From DATEFF01 sp964586395 (GTDB lineage Bacteria > Patescibacteriota > Saccharimonadia > Saccharimonadales > EFPC-124), in NCBI GenBank assembly GCA_964586395.1, contig CAZPGP010000008.1, positions 1 to 47,711 of the forward strand: a stretch of 47,711 bases of DNA, written 5' to 3'. Shown one piece after another: positions 33,359-41,530 of the stretch. The translations under genes and the position numbers were made by a program. Under the pieces are notes generated by a model. The model saw only the letters and a list, made by a program, of their open reading frames with translations, made no database searches and had not been told where the DNA came from. Position 1 is the first letter of the stretch; each line of letters starts with the position of its first letter.

Positions 33359-34511
33359 TACGCAGCAAGTTTTGGTTCTGTATGTCACGAGTCGTTTAGC
33401 TCGAGCCTCTGTGGTTGATCCGGCGGGCGATATCGTTGCGGTGGCCGAGCGTTCGTTGAATATCTCGGAGCCATCACCTGGCTTGGCGGAGCAAGATCCG
33501 TTTGCGGTGATTGACGCGGCGAAAGTGGTGTTGCAGGAAGCATATGCCGCAAAGACGGGCACGGTTATGGCTGTTGGGATCGCGACTGAGCGCGGGTCGG
33601 CAATTGCCTGGAATCCGCAGGACGGCCAGCCGCTATACTCGCTGATCAATCGACAGGACAATCGAACGTATGAACAGTGCCGCGACGTGTCACATACCGA
33701 GGCACATCGTGTGATCGTGCGCGACCGGACCGGGCTGAGCATTAACCCGAGCTTTGCTGCGCCCAAAATGCATTGGCTAACCAACCGTACGAGTACGCTT
33801 GGCAGTGCGATGGGCACACTTGATAGTTGGCTCATGCACAACCTCATCGACGGCAAACCGCACTTGACCGATCGCACAAATGCCGCCAGTACACAGCTCT
33901 TCAACGTGAAGACGCTCGCTTGGGATGAAGATCTGCTGAAGCTGTGGGGCTTACACGAAGATTTGCTGCCGGAGCTAAAGCCGAGTTTCAGCGATTTTGG
34001 CACCTTGGCTGCTGACATTCTAGGAGAGGCGTTGCCCGTAACGACGGTCGTAGGCGACCAACTGGCTAGCCTGTACGCGGCCGCGACGACGCGTGTTGGT
34101 TATGGCGATGAGCTCGTGGCCATGAAACCGCTCGGCAGTTCATTCCAGATAACTGAGGGTGTTCTGACTACACTAGCTCTCGGCCCAGACGATGAGCGCT
34201 ATTATGCGTTGGAAGACCCGATCGGTCCGGCCGCATCGCGTGTGGCTGCGGTTCGAGACCAGCCCGAGCAGCTTGCTGTCGTGCTTCGGCAGATCAGTGT
34301 GGAAGTTGCAGCTAGTCTGCAGCTGATGCTCACGCCACAAGATAGGCAGGTTCTGTTGGACGGCGAGCTGTCCGAGTTGGATCAACTGTTTGAAACGCAG
34401 CAGAAACTTCTGCCTGAAGTAACATTATCTCGCCACAAATACTCTGATAGCGTCGCCCTGGGTGTTGCCAAATTAACATTTGATCGTATAGCTCAGCGAT
34501 TGCTCAGCTAG
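33330..34511 (+). CDS. FGGY-family glycerol-kinase-like protein, catalytically degenerate
   Basis: 393 aa, about 100 shorter than glycerol kinase. Family blocks are clear: AVGIATERGSAIAWNPQDGQPLY, NRQDNRT, LTDRTNAASTQLFNVKTLAWD, LPEL.PS, and VVGDQLASLYA with the catalytic Asp. But the phosphate-binding DQGTTSSR is replaced by YVTSRLAR (residues 18-25), and the C-terminal ATP-binding lobe is shortened and poorly recognisable. It may be a pseudokinase that senses glycerol or G3P. It overlaps the end of the GpsA-like gene, with GAGG before the ATG. Confidence 0.82.
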   Translation: MHSGSSSNPNTQQVLVLYVTSRLARASVVDPAGDIVAVAERSLNISEPSPGLAEQDPFAVIDAAKVVLQEAYAAKTGTVMAVGIATERGSAIAWNPQDGQPLYSLINRQDNRTYEQCRDVSHTEAHRVIVRDRTGLSINPSFAAPKMHWLTNRTSTLGSAMGTLDSWLMHNLIDGKPHLTDRTNAASTQLFNVKTLAWDEDLLKLWGLHEDLLPELKPSFSDFGTLAADILGEALPVTTVVGDQLASLYAAATTRVGYGDELVAMKPLGSSFQITEGVLTTLALGPDDERYYALEDPIGPAASRVAAVRDQPEQLAVVLRQISVEVAASLQLMLTPQDRQVLLDGELSELDQLFETQQKLLPEVTLSRHKYSDSVALGVAKLTFDRIAQRLLS

Positions 34512-34634
34512 CTTTTATAGTATTGCTAATACAAACAAACGAACAAGGAGGGAAGCTTATAAGAAACAGCTCTGAACATCTTTGAACACTACTATTGATA
34601 ATAGGAATCAGAAGTAAAACTTACTAACCCCATC
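34512..34634 (+). other. Intergenic region with sRNA-like features
   Basis: After the kinase-like gene: a TATAGT -10 (34516-34521) overlapping the palindrome GTATT-GCT-AATAC (34520-34532), an unused Shine-Dalgarno-like AAGGAGGG without a start codon in reach, and a second palindrome CTATT-GAT-AATAG. It runs into a strong terminator. A short non-coding transcript is possible but unproven. Confidence 0.35.
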
Positions 34635-34664
34635 AAGCAGGCCCACCCCTTAGGGCCTGCTTTT
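34635..34664 (+). terminator. Intrinsic terminator
   Basis: AAGCAGGCCC, an 8-nt loop, GGGCCTGCTT, then Ts. It ends the GpsA/kinase operon or the putative short transcript before it. Confidence 0.9.
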
Positions 34665-34683
34665 GGATTGGAAGTGGTCTAAA

Positions 34684-34713
34684 CTCAGATAAACCTCAGA
34701 TTCACGCTATACT
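34684..34713 (+). promoter_or_regulatory. Response-regulator promoter with direct-repeat box
   Basis: Direct repeat CTCAGAT (34684-34690) and CTCAGAT (34695-34701), spaced 11 bp apart, overlaps the -35 position of the -10 TATACT (34708-34713). OmpR-class regulators bind direct repeats of about 10-11 bp, so autoregulation is likely. The ATG follows 11 nt after the -10. Confidence 0.6.
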
Positions 34714-34724
34714 CTAGATACGTA

Positions 34725-35402
34725 ATGAAAATTTTAGTAGTAGAAGACGAACACAAGATTGCAAACGCAATAAAGAAAGGACTACAGCAAGAGTCCTTTG
34801 CGGTTGACGTGGTGTACGATGCCGATGATGGTTTGGCGAGTGCCCGCGCAGATGAGTACGATGTTATTATCTTGGATCGAATGTTGCCCGGTGAAATTGA
34901 CGGCGTTGGTGTCTGTAAGACGCTCCGAGCCGAAGGAAACCACACGCCGATTTTGATGCTAACCGCGAAGGGTGCCATCCGTGACCGAGTGGTCGGGCTT
35001 GATGCTGGTGCTGACGACTACCTGGTAAAGCCATTTGCCTTTGAGGAGTTGCTGGCCAGAGTCCGCGCCTTGCTTCGTCGACCTCAGGATTCATTGGGGT
35101 TAAAACTGGAAGTCGGTGACCTATCGCTCGACACCACCACTTACGAAGTCCGACGCAGTGATAAGGTCATCGACTTATCCCAGCGCGAATTTGCCCTTCT
35201 GGAGTACCTGATGCGCAACAAGGGTCGCACGCTTAGCAAGGAAATGATAATCCAACACGTCTGGAGTTACGACGCAGACGTCCTGTTTAACACGGTCGAA
35301 GTCTATATCGGCTACCTCCGTAACAAAATTGACCGGCCATTCCGGGGCGACGCGCAGCTGCTAAAGACAGTCCGTGGATTTGGCTATAAACTAGATGGGT
35401 GA
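34725..35402 (+). CDS. OmpR-family response regulator
   Basis: 225 aa. Receiver domain with acidic pair ED (7-8), phosphoacceptor Asp51 in IILDRMLPG, Thr80, and Lys102 in VKPF. C-terminal winged helix about 130-225, with SQREFALLEYLMRNKGRTLSKEMI and the wing VRGFGYKL. It overlaps the kinase gene by the GTGA of its stop. The direct repeat upstream suggests autoregulation. Confidence 0.96.
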   Translation: MKILVVEDEHKIANAIKKGLQQESFAVDVVYDADDGLASARADEYDVIILDRMLPGEIDGVGVCKTLRAEGNHTPILMLTAKGAIRDRVVGLDAGADDYLVKPFAFEELLARVRALLRRPQDSLGLKLEVGDLSLDTTTYEVRRSDKVIDLSQREFALLEYLMRNKGRTLSKEMIIQHVWSYDADVLFNTVEVYIGYLRNKIDRPFRGDAQLLKTVRGFGYKLDG

Positions 35403-36439
35403 GAATGTTCCAGTCCGCAACTATTAAGCTAACAGCGTGGTATTTGGCCCTGATGATGGGCATCAGTATTGCCTTTAGCTTGGTGTTGTACAATTCCTCA
35501 GCTGTGACGCTGGACGCCGCCTATGATCATCAGCGTGCAGTGATAAAGCAGCAGTTTTTTAGCGTGTTTGGCCTGACGCCGAACCGTCTGGATGAACAGT
35601 TACGCAGCAACGAGATTAGCGTGGGCCAGCAGCAGCTGATTGCAAACCTGACGCTCACGAACGTCGGCGTGTTGATGGTCGGCGGTGCGGCTAGCTTTTA
35701 CTTGGCCCGTCGAACGCTGCGCCCAATCGAGCGGACTCTTGAGGCGCAGGCTCGTTTCACGGCCGACGCATCGCATGAACTACGCACGCCGCTCACCGCT
35801 ATGCAGACAGAAATAGAGGTGTCGCTTCGTGACAAGAACTTATCCGCTGCTGAGGCACGAGAGCTTCTTCAGAGTAATCTCGAGGAAGTGCGCAAGCTTC
35901 AAGATCTCAGTAACAGCCTGTTGACCCTGGCCAATCAAGATCGCGAACACTTCGACCCTGAACGCGTCCAAACTGGCGCCGTGTTGAAGGAGTCTATTGC
36001 CCGCACGACCAAGATCGCGAAGCAAAAGCGCATCACTATCGACAACAAGGCTACTAATCAGCACGTCTGGGGGAGTAACGACGGATTAGTTCAGCTATTC
36101 GCTGTACTACTAGATAACGCCATCAAATACAGCCCGGCTGATTCAACGGTCGTATTGAGTTCAAAGGCTAAGGGCGGCAACGCCTACATCTCCGTGCAGG
36201 ATAATGGCCAAGGCATCAAGCCCGAAGACCTGCCGCACATCTTTGACCGTCTGTATCGTGCTGACAGTTCGCGCACTAACGGCAAGGTCAACGGTTACGG
36301 CCTCGGCCTATCTATTGCTCGAAAGATCGTCGAGCTACACAAGGGCGCCATCGAAGTCACCAGCAAAGTCGACAGTGGCTCGACATTCACCGTTCGAATT
36401 CCGCTCGCCCCAAAGCAAGAGAAAGAAGATAAACTCTAG
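35399..36439 (+). CDS. Sensor histidine kinase
   Basis: 346 aa (GTG start overlapping the previous stop; ATG at 35405 is also possible). Two membrane segments (about 11-31 and 84-103) enclose a short external loop of about 50 residues. The HisKA helix has ASHELRTP with His126. HATPase_c follows, with N-box DNAIKYSP, G1 DNGQGIKPEDL and G2 GYGLGLSIA. No HAMP domain of normal length is visible. The loop is too small to identify a ligand. The stop codon shares CTAG with the convergent gene's stop. Confidence 0.95.
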   Translation: MRMFQSATIKLTAWYLALMMGISIAFSLVLYNSSAVTLDAAYDHQRAVIKQQFFSVFGLTPNRLDEQLRSNEISVGQQQLIANLTLTNVGVLMVGGAASFYLARRTLRPIERTLEAQARFTADASHELRTPLTAMQTEIEVSLRDKNLSAAEARELLQSNLEEVRKLQDLSNSLLTLANQDREHFDPERVQTGAVLKESIARTTKIAKQKRITIDNKATNQHVWGSNDGLVQLFAVLLDNAIKYSPADSTVVLSSKAKGGNAYISVQDNGQGIKPEDLPHIFDRLYRADSSRTNGKVNGYGLGLSIARKIVELHKGAIEVTSKVDSGSTFTVRIPLAPKQEKEDKL

Positions 36440-37989
36440 AAGCCTTCGCGCTTGTCTCGCATGAAGCGCACCCATTCTTGGAGGATGCGAAGTGTGGTCT
36501 TCAGCGGCATCTCGATCAGTAAGTCGAGGATGGTCGTGAGGACGTTGATCTTGCGGTAGCGTGCACTCAGCCATTCGCCCAGCTTGATGAACGGTGTGTA
36601 GAAGAAGTCGGCAATAATGTCGAAGATACTTTCGCGACGATCGTTGACGTCCAGTTCGCGTGACTGCTGGATGAGGCGGAAGCGGAAGAAGCTAACCGCA
36701 CTGAAGAATAGGAAGAATACGCCGATGTGAACCCAGGTGAAGTCCATCAGCCCAAGCAGCCAAATAGCTAGACCGAACGACGCTGCGTAAGCTAGCGTGT
36801 AGACAACGCGGAAAGCAAAACGTAGGCCACCGGAGATGTCGCGCTTCGGAATGCGGTAGGTGATGGGGGCCTCGCCTTCATACAGGATGCGCTCGGCTTG
36901 CTTGCGCAGCGCGTCAGTGTTGGCTTGGTCGGGCTTCTTGACCGCCCAAACGGCCGTTGCCATGTAGAGCGGTGGGAAGACCATGTTAACGACTAGCGGC
37001 AGCATGAGCACCGTTCCGTGGAGCCAGATGTCGTACGGGACTTCGATGAGTAGGCCGATCAACGCCTTCGTGACGAAGATGAACAGCAGGGTGCGGATGA
37101 TGCTTTTGACTAGGCGCTTGTGGGTTTTCTGGTATTGCTCGTCGGCAACTGCGCCGATATAGCTGGCTAGCTTGGAGGGTTGCGACAAGATAGTGGGGCT
37201 GCCGCCTGCCTGTGTGACTTCGCGAATGATACGCAGCGGTCCGCCATTGCGGCTAATGACACGAGCTAGGCGGGCAACGTGCGGAGCATCGAAAAGATCG
37301 TCGATCTGGCGGTTGACGCGAATGAATTCATCAACAGTCTGCGAGCGAGCTGGTTCAGCGGCGATGTAGTAGGCGCGAGTAGTGGCGATGTCGGACTTAA
37401 TAAGTGCACGATGTGTTGCGCAGTAGACGGCGGTATCCCAGTTCTCTGGGCCGATGCCGGGAAAGTCGTGGGGGTCTAGCGCCTTTAGGCAGTGGCGGTA
37501 AGCGAAGTCAATGAATGCCTCGGTTTTGGGCGACGGGATGAGCAGCTGTTCGATCTTTACCGACGCCGCTTGGATGGTCCAGCGCACACTCTCTTCGCGG
37601 GTAATGTGGTGGATGCCGTTATGAAGTGTGATTTGTAGCTTGATGTAGTAGTCGATATAGGCGTCGATGAGGTCGACAGTCTCCTGCGCGACGGTGTCGT
37701 TGTTGAGGTAGCGCTCTTGGGTCAGCTCCTCCACCAGCTCGAAGGCAAGCTTGCGCGGCTGATCGGTAAACTGCATGTGGCGTTTCAGGAAGCGCTCGAT
37801 AGTCGCGCGGAGAATCAGGTGTTGCTCGGTATATTCGGCAATGTTGCGGAGTTGCTCGTACGCAAAATAGAGCGTTCCGGCGACGCCACTAACATGTATC
37901 TTGTCGCCCTCGGGGCTGAGCTGCTGGGCTTCGGCAGTTTCAAGATTGCGAACCAGTCGTTCGCCTTCAGGTGTGAGCTGAGGTTGCAT
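36436..37989 (-). CDS. Conserved-type membrane protein, unknown
   Basis: 517 aa. The frame is open far upstream, but the true start is ATG 37989 because TATAAT (38002-37997) lies 7 nt before it. The N-terminal ~270 residues are helical and soluble-looking, with no recognised domain. Four membrane segments follow (about residues 300-322, 325-350, 407-425, 433-450), then an amphipathic, Arg-rich C-terminal part. It converges on the histidine kinase gene with overlapping stop codons. No function can be assigned. Confidence 0.85.
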   Translation of the reverse strand: MQPQLTPEGERLVRNLETAEAQQLSPEGDKIHVSGVAGTLYFAYEQLRNIAEYTEQHLILRATIERFLKRHMQFTDQPRKLAFELVEELTQERYLNNDTVAQETVDLIDAYIDYYIKLQITLHNGIHHITREESVRWTIQAASVKIEQLLIPSPKTEAFIDFAYRHCLKALDPHDFPGIGPENWDTAVYCATHRALIKSDIATTRAYYIAAEPARSQTVDEFIRVNRQIDDLFDAPHVARLARVISRNGGPLRIIREVTQAGGSPTILSQPSKLASYIGAVADEQYQKTHKRLVKSIIRTLLFIFVTKALIGLLIEVPYDIWLHGTVLMLPLVVNMVFPPLYMATAVWAVKKPDQANTDALRKQAERILYEGEAPITYRIPKRDISGGLRFAFRVVYTLAYAASFGLAIWLLGLMDFTWVHIGVFFLFFSAVSFFRFRLIQQSRELDVNDRRESIFDIIADFFYTPFIKLGEWLSARYRKINVLTTILDLLIEMPLKTTLRILQEWVRFMRDKREGF

Positions 37990-37996
37990 GAATCTT

Positions 37997-38002
37997 ATTA
38001 TA
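37997..38002 (-). promoter_or_regulatory. -10 box of a leaderless gene
   Basis: TATAAT on the minus strand, 7 nt before ATG 37989. A weak TTTAGA -35 stands 17 nt upstream. This box fixes the start, although the frame is open for a long way further. Confidence 0.75.
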
Positions 38003-38129
38003 CGGTAGTTGCTTCGTGATCTAAAGCAAAAGTCCAGAAACAGTAGTGAGAGAGGCTTTTTACTATATAACTGTAGTACGAGGCAACTAGTGCTAATATT
38101 TGCTAACTCTTCAGTCGCATAACTGAGGT

Positions 38130-38156
38130 GGGCGTCCGATACGCCCCTTCGGCGTA
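38130..38156 (+). promoter_or_regulatory. Mutually exclusive hairpins in the leader of the SGNH hydrolase gene
   Basis: GGGCGT (38130-38135) pairs with ACGCCC (38141-38146), but ACGCC (38141-38145) also pairs with GGCGT (38151-38155) around a CCTTC loop. Only one can form at a time, as in attenuators. The region 37998-38129 between the divergent genes is otherwise AT-rich promoter DNA. Confidence 0.45.
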
Positions 38157-38187
38157 CGTTAACATCGAAGATGAAAGTAGGTGAACC

Positions 38188-40386
38188 ATGCGCAGATGGC
38201 GCTCGTCGCTCGCCCGGCTTTCGGCCGGGGCGATGCTGGCATCGCTTCTCGCATTGGTCGGCAACTCGCCCGCGCAGGCGGACGCGGTCCCCGCAACCAA
38301 TTGGACGCCGGTCACGATCGGCTCCGACCTCCCGGCTGCAAGCATGGTCCTCACGGACGCGGCCGGCGGCGTGACGGTGGGCTGCCCTACGGGTAGCAGC
38401 CCCACGCACGTCTTCAAGTCGTTCAGCTCGACGGGCGGCGTCCTGCAGAACCAGTCGGTCGGCAACCCGATCGGTACCTTCTGCACGGGCAATGCCACGG
38501 TCGGCAAGGATGGCACGGTCTACGTCGGAGCCATGTCGAGCAACGGCATGACCCAGTACATCCAGGCGTGGAAGAACAACTCTCTCGTCTGGCAGTACCA
38601 GATCCCGTGCGGCTCCAACGGTGTGCCCTGGACGATGACCATGGGTGCCAACGGCAACCTGTACGTCACCATCTGGCAGGGCAGTTCGCCGTGCAACAAC
38701 GGTATGCAGCTCATCGGGCTGACGCCGACGGCGCAGACGGGCAGCAATCCGCCGGTGCCGCAGGTCGTCGTGAACATGTCGCTCTGGACCTCCATTCGTG
38801 GAGGTGGCGCGGCGGCATACGACGACGGCATGGTGTTCTACACCAACACCAACAGCATCCTGTACGTGCCGTACACGACCACCAACGCTGCGAATCTCGC
38901 CGACCCGGTCGCAGTCAGCAACGTCAACTATCCGTGGGATGGCGGCAACTGGTTCGAGGCGCAGCCGGACGGCACGGTGGTTCTGCCGATCAAAGCAACC
39001 TCGGGCCAAACGGTTTCGTGTGCCAACCCGACCAGTCGGACGGGCGCGCTCGCGACGGTCAAGCCCAACGGCTCGGTCACGAGCGGCACGCTCACCGGCT
39101 GCTGGACGATTCACGAGATCCACCCATTCCCAAGTGGTGGTGTCGCGATGCGCTTCGCGTACAGCGACTCCACGACGGGGTGGACCGACGTCGAAAAGGT
39201 TTCGGCGCCGGGCTGGTCCAAGCAGGTAGGCGACCCCGACCTCATGACCCGCGTCTCGATGGCGGTGGACCTGAACGGGAACATCGCTCTGCGCAACAAC
39301 GCCACTCCGACATACGGCGGCTACATCTACCCGGAAATCACGTTCACGCTGATGAGCGGAGTGACCGGGGAGCTCATCACGAGTGCCGCATTCGCCCTCC
39401 GGGGCGAGCACGACACGACGGATGGGCCGAGCTACATGTGGGGCGGCGACGGCGACATCTCCATCGCGAAGAACACCGTGTACGTCTCGGCGTACCAGTG
39501 CAATCGCTGGAGTGTGGGTTGTCAGACGGCCAACACCAAGCTCTACGCTTTCACCGTGCCCGGCTTGCAGATGGACTACCCGCGAGGGGCCATCCTGAAG
39601 CACGACGAGCCGTGGAAGGACTACGCGGCGCTGGGCGATTCGTTCAGCTCGGCCGAGGGTGTGGAGCCGTTCCTTTCGGGTACCGACACCGTCGGCCCAC
39701 CGGCAAATCGGTGTCACCGGAGTACTCGGGCTTACGCTCGGCTGCTCCAGAATCCTGTGGCGCGCCTGAACCTGAGCGCGTTTGTTGCATGTTCTGGGGC
39801 GACGACGGGTACGATGTTCGCCGGTCAGTACAACGAGAGCCCTCAGTTTGACGCACTGGATGCTCAGACGGAGGTCGTCACGCTGACGATCGGCGGTAAT
39901 GATATCGGCTTCGCTGATGTCGTTACTCTGTGTGTGGTCGAACTGTGCTCGTTTGCCATCGACAACGCCAGGGACCATCTTGTTCCCGAGGATCTGGGCG
40001 TTAAGCTCGAACTTGCGTACGAGGAGATTCAGGAAAGGTCTCCGAACGCGGAGGTCTACGTCCTGGGCTATCCCTCGCTCGTACCGCCCAAGAGCCAGAT
40101 CCAGGGCTCGTGTGAGTGGGGCACTGCAATGGGTGAGATCTCGGAGACGCAGATCAACTCGCTTCGTGACCTGGGCGAGGACCTGAACGATTTCATCGAG
40201 ATGAAGGCCGTAGCGGCGGGGTTCAACTTCCTGCCGAACACGGTCTTCGACGGGCACGAGCTGTGCACTTCGGATTCGTACGTGATCCGTGCTCAGGTAG
40301 GCTCGAACTCGGAGTACTCCATTCACCCCAGCCCGAAGGGACAAGATGCGATGCGGTGGATGATCTACGAGGCGTTGGGCATCTAA
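38188..40386 (+). CDS. Secreted SGNH-type hydrolase with a large N-terminal region
   Basis: 732 aa. Signal peptide: basic start MRRWRSSLARLS, hydrophobic AGAMLASLLALVG and likely cleavage after AQADA (near 33). About 440 residues with repeated Gly/Asn/Thr-rich strands follow; they resemble a beta-propeller but are not assigned. From about residue 475 comes an SGNH domain of the Streptomyces esterase type: GDSFSSAEG with Ser485, CSGA with the oxyanion Gly, GGNDIGF with Asn571, and IHPSPKG with His713. Many Cys pairs suggest an exported protein. GC-rich, own leader and a perfect terminal hairpin. Confidence 0.9.
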   Translation: MRRWRSSLARLSAGAMLASLLALVGNSPAQADAVPATNWTPVTIGSDLPAASMVLTDAAGGVTVGCPTGSSPTHVFKSFSSTGGVLQNQSVGNPIGTFCTGNATVGKDGTVYVGAMSSNGMTQYIQAWKNNSLVWQYQIPCGSNGVPWTMTMGANGNLYVTIWQGSSPCNNGMQLIGLTPTAQTGSNPPVPQVVVNMSLWTSIRGGGAAAYDDGMVFYTNTNSILYVPYTTTNAANLADPVAVSNVNYPWDGGNWFEAQPDGTVVLPIKATSGQTVSCANPTSRTGALATVKPNGSVTSGTLTGCWTIHEIHPFPSGGVAMRFAYSDSTTGWTDVEKVSAPGWSKQVGDPDLMTRVSMAVDLNGNIALRNNATPTYGGYIYPEITFTLMSGVTGELITSAAFALRGEHDTTDGPSYMWGGDGDISIAKNTVYVSAYQCNRWSVGCQTANTKLYAFTVPGLQMDYPRGAILKHDEPWKDYAALGDSFSSAEGVEPFLSGTDTVGPPANRCHRSTRAYARLLQNPVARLNLSAFVACSGATTGTMFAGQYNESPQFDALDAQTEVVTLTIGGNDIGFADVVTLCVVELCSFAIDNARDHLVPEDLGVKLELAYEEIQERSPNAEVYVLGYPSLVPPKSQIQGSCEWGTAMGEISETQINSLRDLGEDLNDFIEMKAVAAGFNFLPNTVFDGHELCTSDSYVIRAQVGSNSEYSIHPSPKGQDAMRWMIYEALGI

Positions 40387-40411
40387 CGCCCCAACGACTG
40401 AAGAGTGGCCA

Positions 40412-40435
40412 GGGCCGGGTCTCACGACCCGGCCC
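40412..40435 (+). terminator. Terminal hairpin of the SGNH hydrolase gene
   Basis: GGGCCGGGTC, loop TCAC, GACCCGGCCC, a 10-bp perfect stem; flanking TGGCC and GGCCA extend it. Confidence 0.88.
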
Positions 40436-40486
40436 GGTCGGCCAAACTGCCTGGGCAGAAAGGCATTTTTTTACTACAATTAGCTT

Positions 40487-40681
40487 ATGATAACTTCATC
40501 TTTTCAGATCCTTAATGTACTGATACTTTTGGCTGGGCCAATTTTGATAGGTGCTGGGCTTTTCTGGTACTCTCGACTAAAGAAAAACGCGGATGGTGCC
40601 GTTAAGGTTTCTGTGTTTACATTGGTTGGCTTGGGCATTCTGGTCAGCCTGCTCGCCGCATACTACTGGTTTGTAGTCTAG
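40487..40681 (+). CDS. Small membrane protein, unknown
   Basis: 64 aa with two hydrophobic segments (about 8-27 and 42-62) and a short basic loop SRLKKN between them. TACAAT (40475-40480) is 6 nt before the ATG, so it is probably leaderless. No family recognised. It is followed by two more membrane-associated genes. Confidence 0.72.
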   Translation: MITSSFQILNVLILLAGPILIGAGLFWYSRLKKNADGAVKVSVFTLVGLGILVSLLAAYYWFVV

Positions 40682-40695
40682 GCCCTAGATTCGGT

Positions 40696-40977
40696 ATGAG
40701 CTTTCAGACGAATAGAAAGATCCATGTGGCGATTGTATCGACTTTTGTAGCCGTTGCGCTTTATGCCGTGTCGCTATTTCTTCCGCTTGTGTCTCCATTT
40801 ACAAAATATCCGTTGTACTTAGTTAAATGCGGTGCTCGGCCTATTGCCGCGTCCAGCTTTGCATCGGGAAATACGTATACGGTTCCTAGCGATAGAAATT
40901 ACGACGTCGGTGCTTTTACCGATTATTATTTTTGCAATGAGTCAAACGCCCATGATGCCGGCTTCCGTAAGCGATAG
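40696..40977 (+). CDS. Small anchored protein, unknown
   Basis: 93 aa with one N-terminal hydrophobic segment (about 10-31), then an extracytoplasmic-looking part with two Cys (near 45 and 80). It starts 14 nt after the previous stop. No ribosome site or family is recognised. The composition matches native genes. Confidence 0.6.
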   Translation: MSFQTNRKIHVAIVSTFVAVALYAVSLFLPLVSPFTKYPLYLVKCGARPIAASSFASGNTYTVPSDRNYDVGAFTDYYFCNESNAHDAGFRKR

Positions 40978-41014
40978 TAACCCTATCTACTTCAAGTACT
41001 GGTAATATATAGTT

Positions 41015-41515
41015 ATGACAAATCAAACACCAAAACCAACAACAGACGCGAACATGCAAAACTATCGAGCCGCCATGCTGCGCATTGCGTACGCGATTGT
41101 GCTGCTGCTGGTGACGATGTTGGGTTGGGGCTTGGTTCGCAGTTTCGGTGCGGCTGATTCGTACTGGTCGCTGCTGGGATTGCTGTTTATTGCAACGTAC
41201 ATTTTGTTGGCGCCAGCGTTGGTGATGCTGATGATAGGCAAGAAGCTCAACAAAACGATTCGTTTGGTAGCGAACGGATACGTTGTACTGTTGGCTATTG
41301 CGCTGGCGATACTCGCGTTCGGAAACATTCAAGATGCGTTGGGTGTGCACTGTAGCGGATTCTTTGGCGGCCAAGCAAGCTGTACGGAAGGTCAGTTCCT
41401 CCTGGTATTTCTCCTTTTCTTGAATCCGATCACACTGATACCAATCTTTGTGCTCTCGCTCATCGGGCTTGCTAAAGGTTGGCGCGACCACCTCAAAGCC
41501 AAGCAGCCCAAATAG
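41015..41515 (+). CDS. Membrane protein, unknown
   Basis: 166 aa, four hydrophobic segments (about 24-44, 50-75, 83-103, 127-152) and a Cys pair in the loop HCSGFFGGQASC, which would face outside. TAATAT (41003-41008) lies 6 nt before the ATG, indicating a leaderless start. The 3' end overlaps the promoter of the RNase H gene. Function unknown. Confidence 0.75.
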   Translation: MTNQTPKPTTDANMQNYRAAMLRIAYAIVLLLVTMLGWGLVRSFGAADSYWSLLGLLFIATYILLAPALVMLMIGKKLNKTIRLVANGYVVLLAIALAILAFGNIQDALGVHCSGFFGGQASCTEGQFLLVFLLFLNPITLIPIFVLSLIGLAKGWRDHLKAKQPK

Positions 41516-41517
41516 CG

Positions 41518-41523
41518 TATACT
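41518..41523 (+). promoter_or_regulatory. -10 box of the RNase H gene, leaderless
   Basis: TATACT, 7 nt before the ATG at 41531, starting 3 nt after the stop codon of the preceding gene. Confidence 0.7.
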
Positions 41524-41530
41524 GTGTAGG

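Noticed and set aside
36436..36439. Shared CTAG of the convergent stop codons of the histidine kinase and the membrane protein
   Set aside because: Neat, but convergent genes in compact genomes often share stop codons; no functional meaning is indicated.
38568..39851. Plus-strand open frame of 427 codons inside the SGNH hydrolase gene
   Set aside because: Frame-shifted shadow with Arg/Gly/Gln-rich low-complexity translation and no ribosome site.
36436..40425. A single very long minus-strand reading frame across the SGNH hydrolase gene and beyond
   Set aside because: Only the part from ATG 37989 looks like protein and has a promoter before it. The upstream part is the complement of the GC-rich hydrolase gene and gives Arg/Val/His-rich nonsense.
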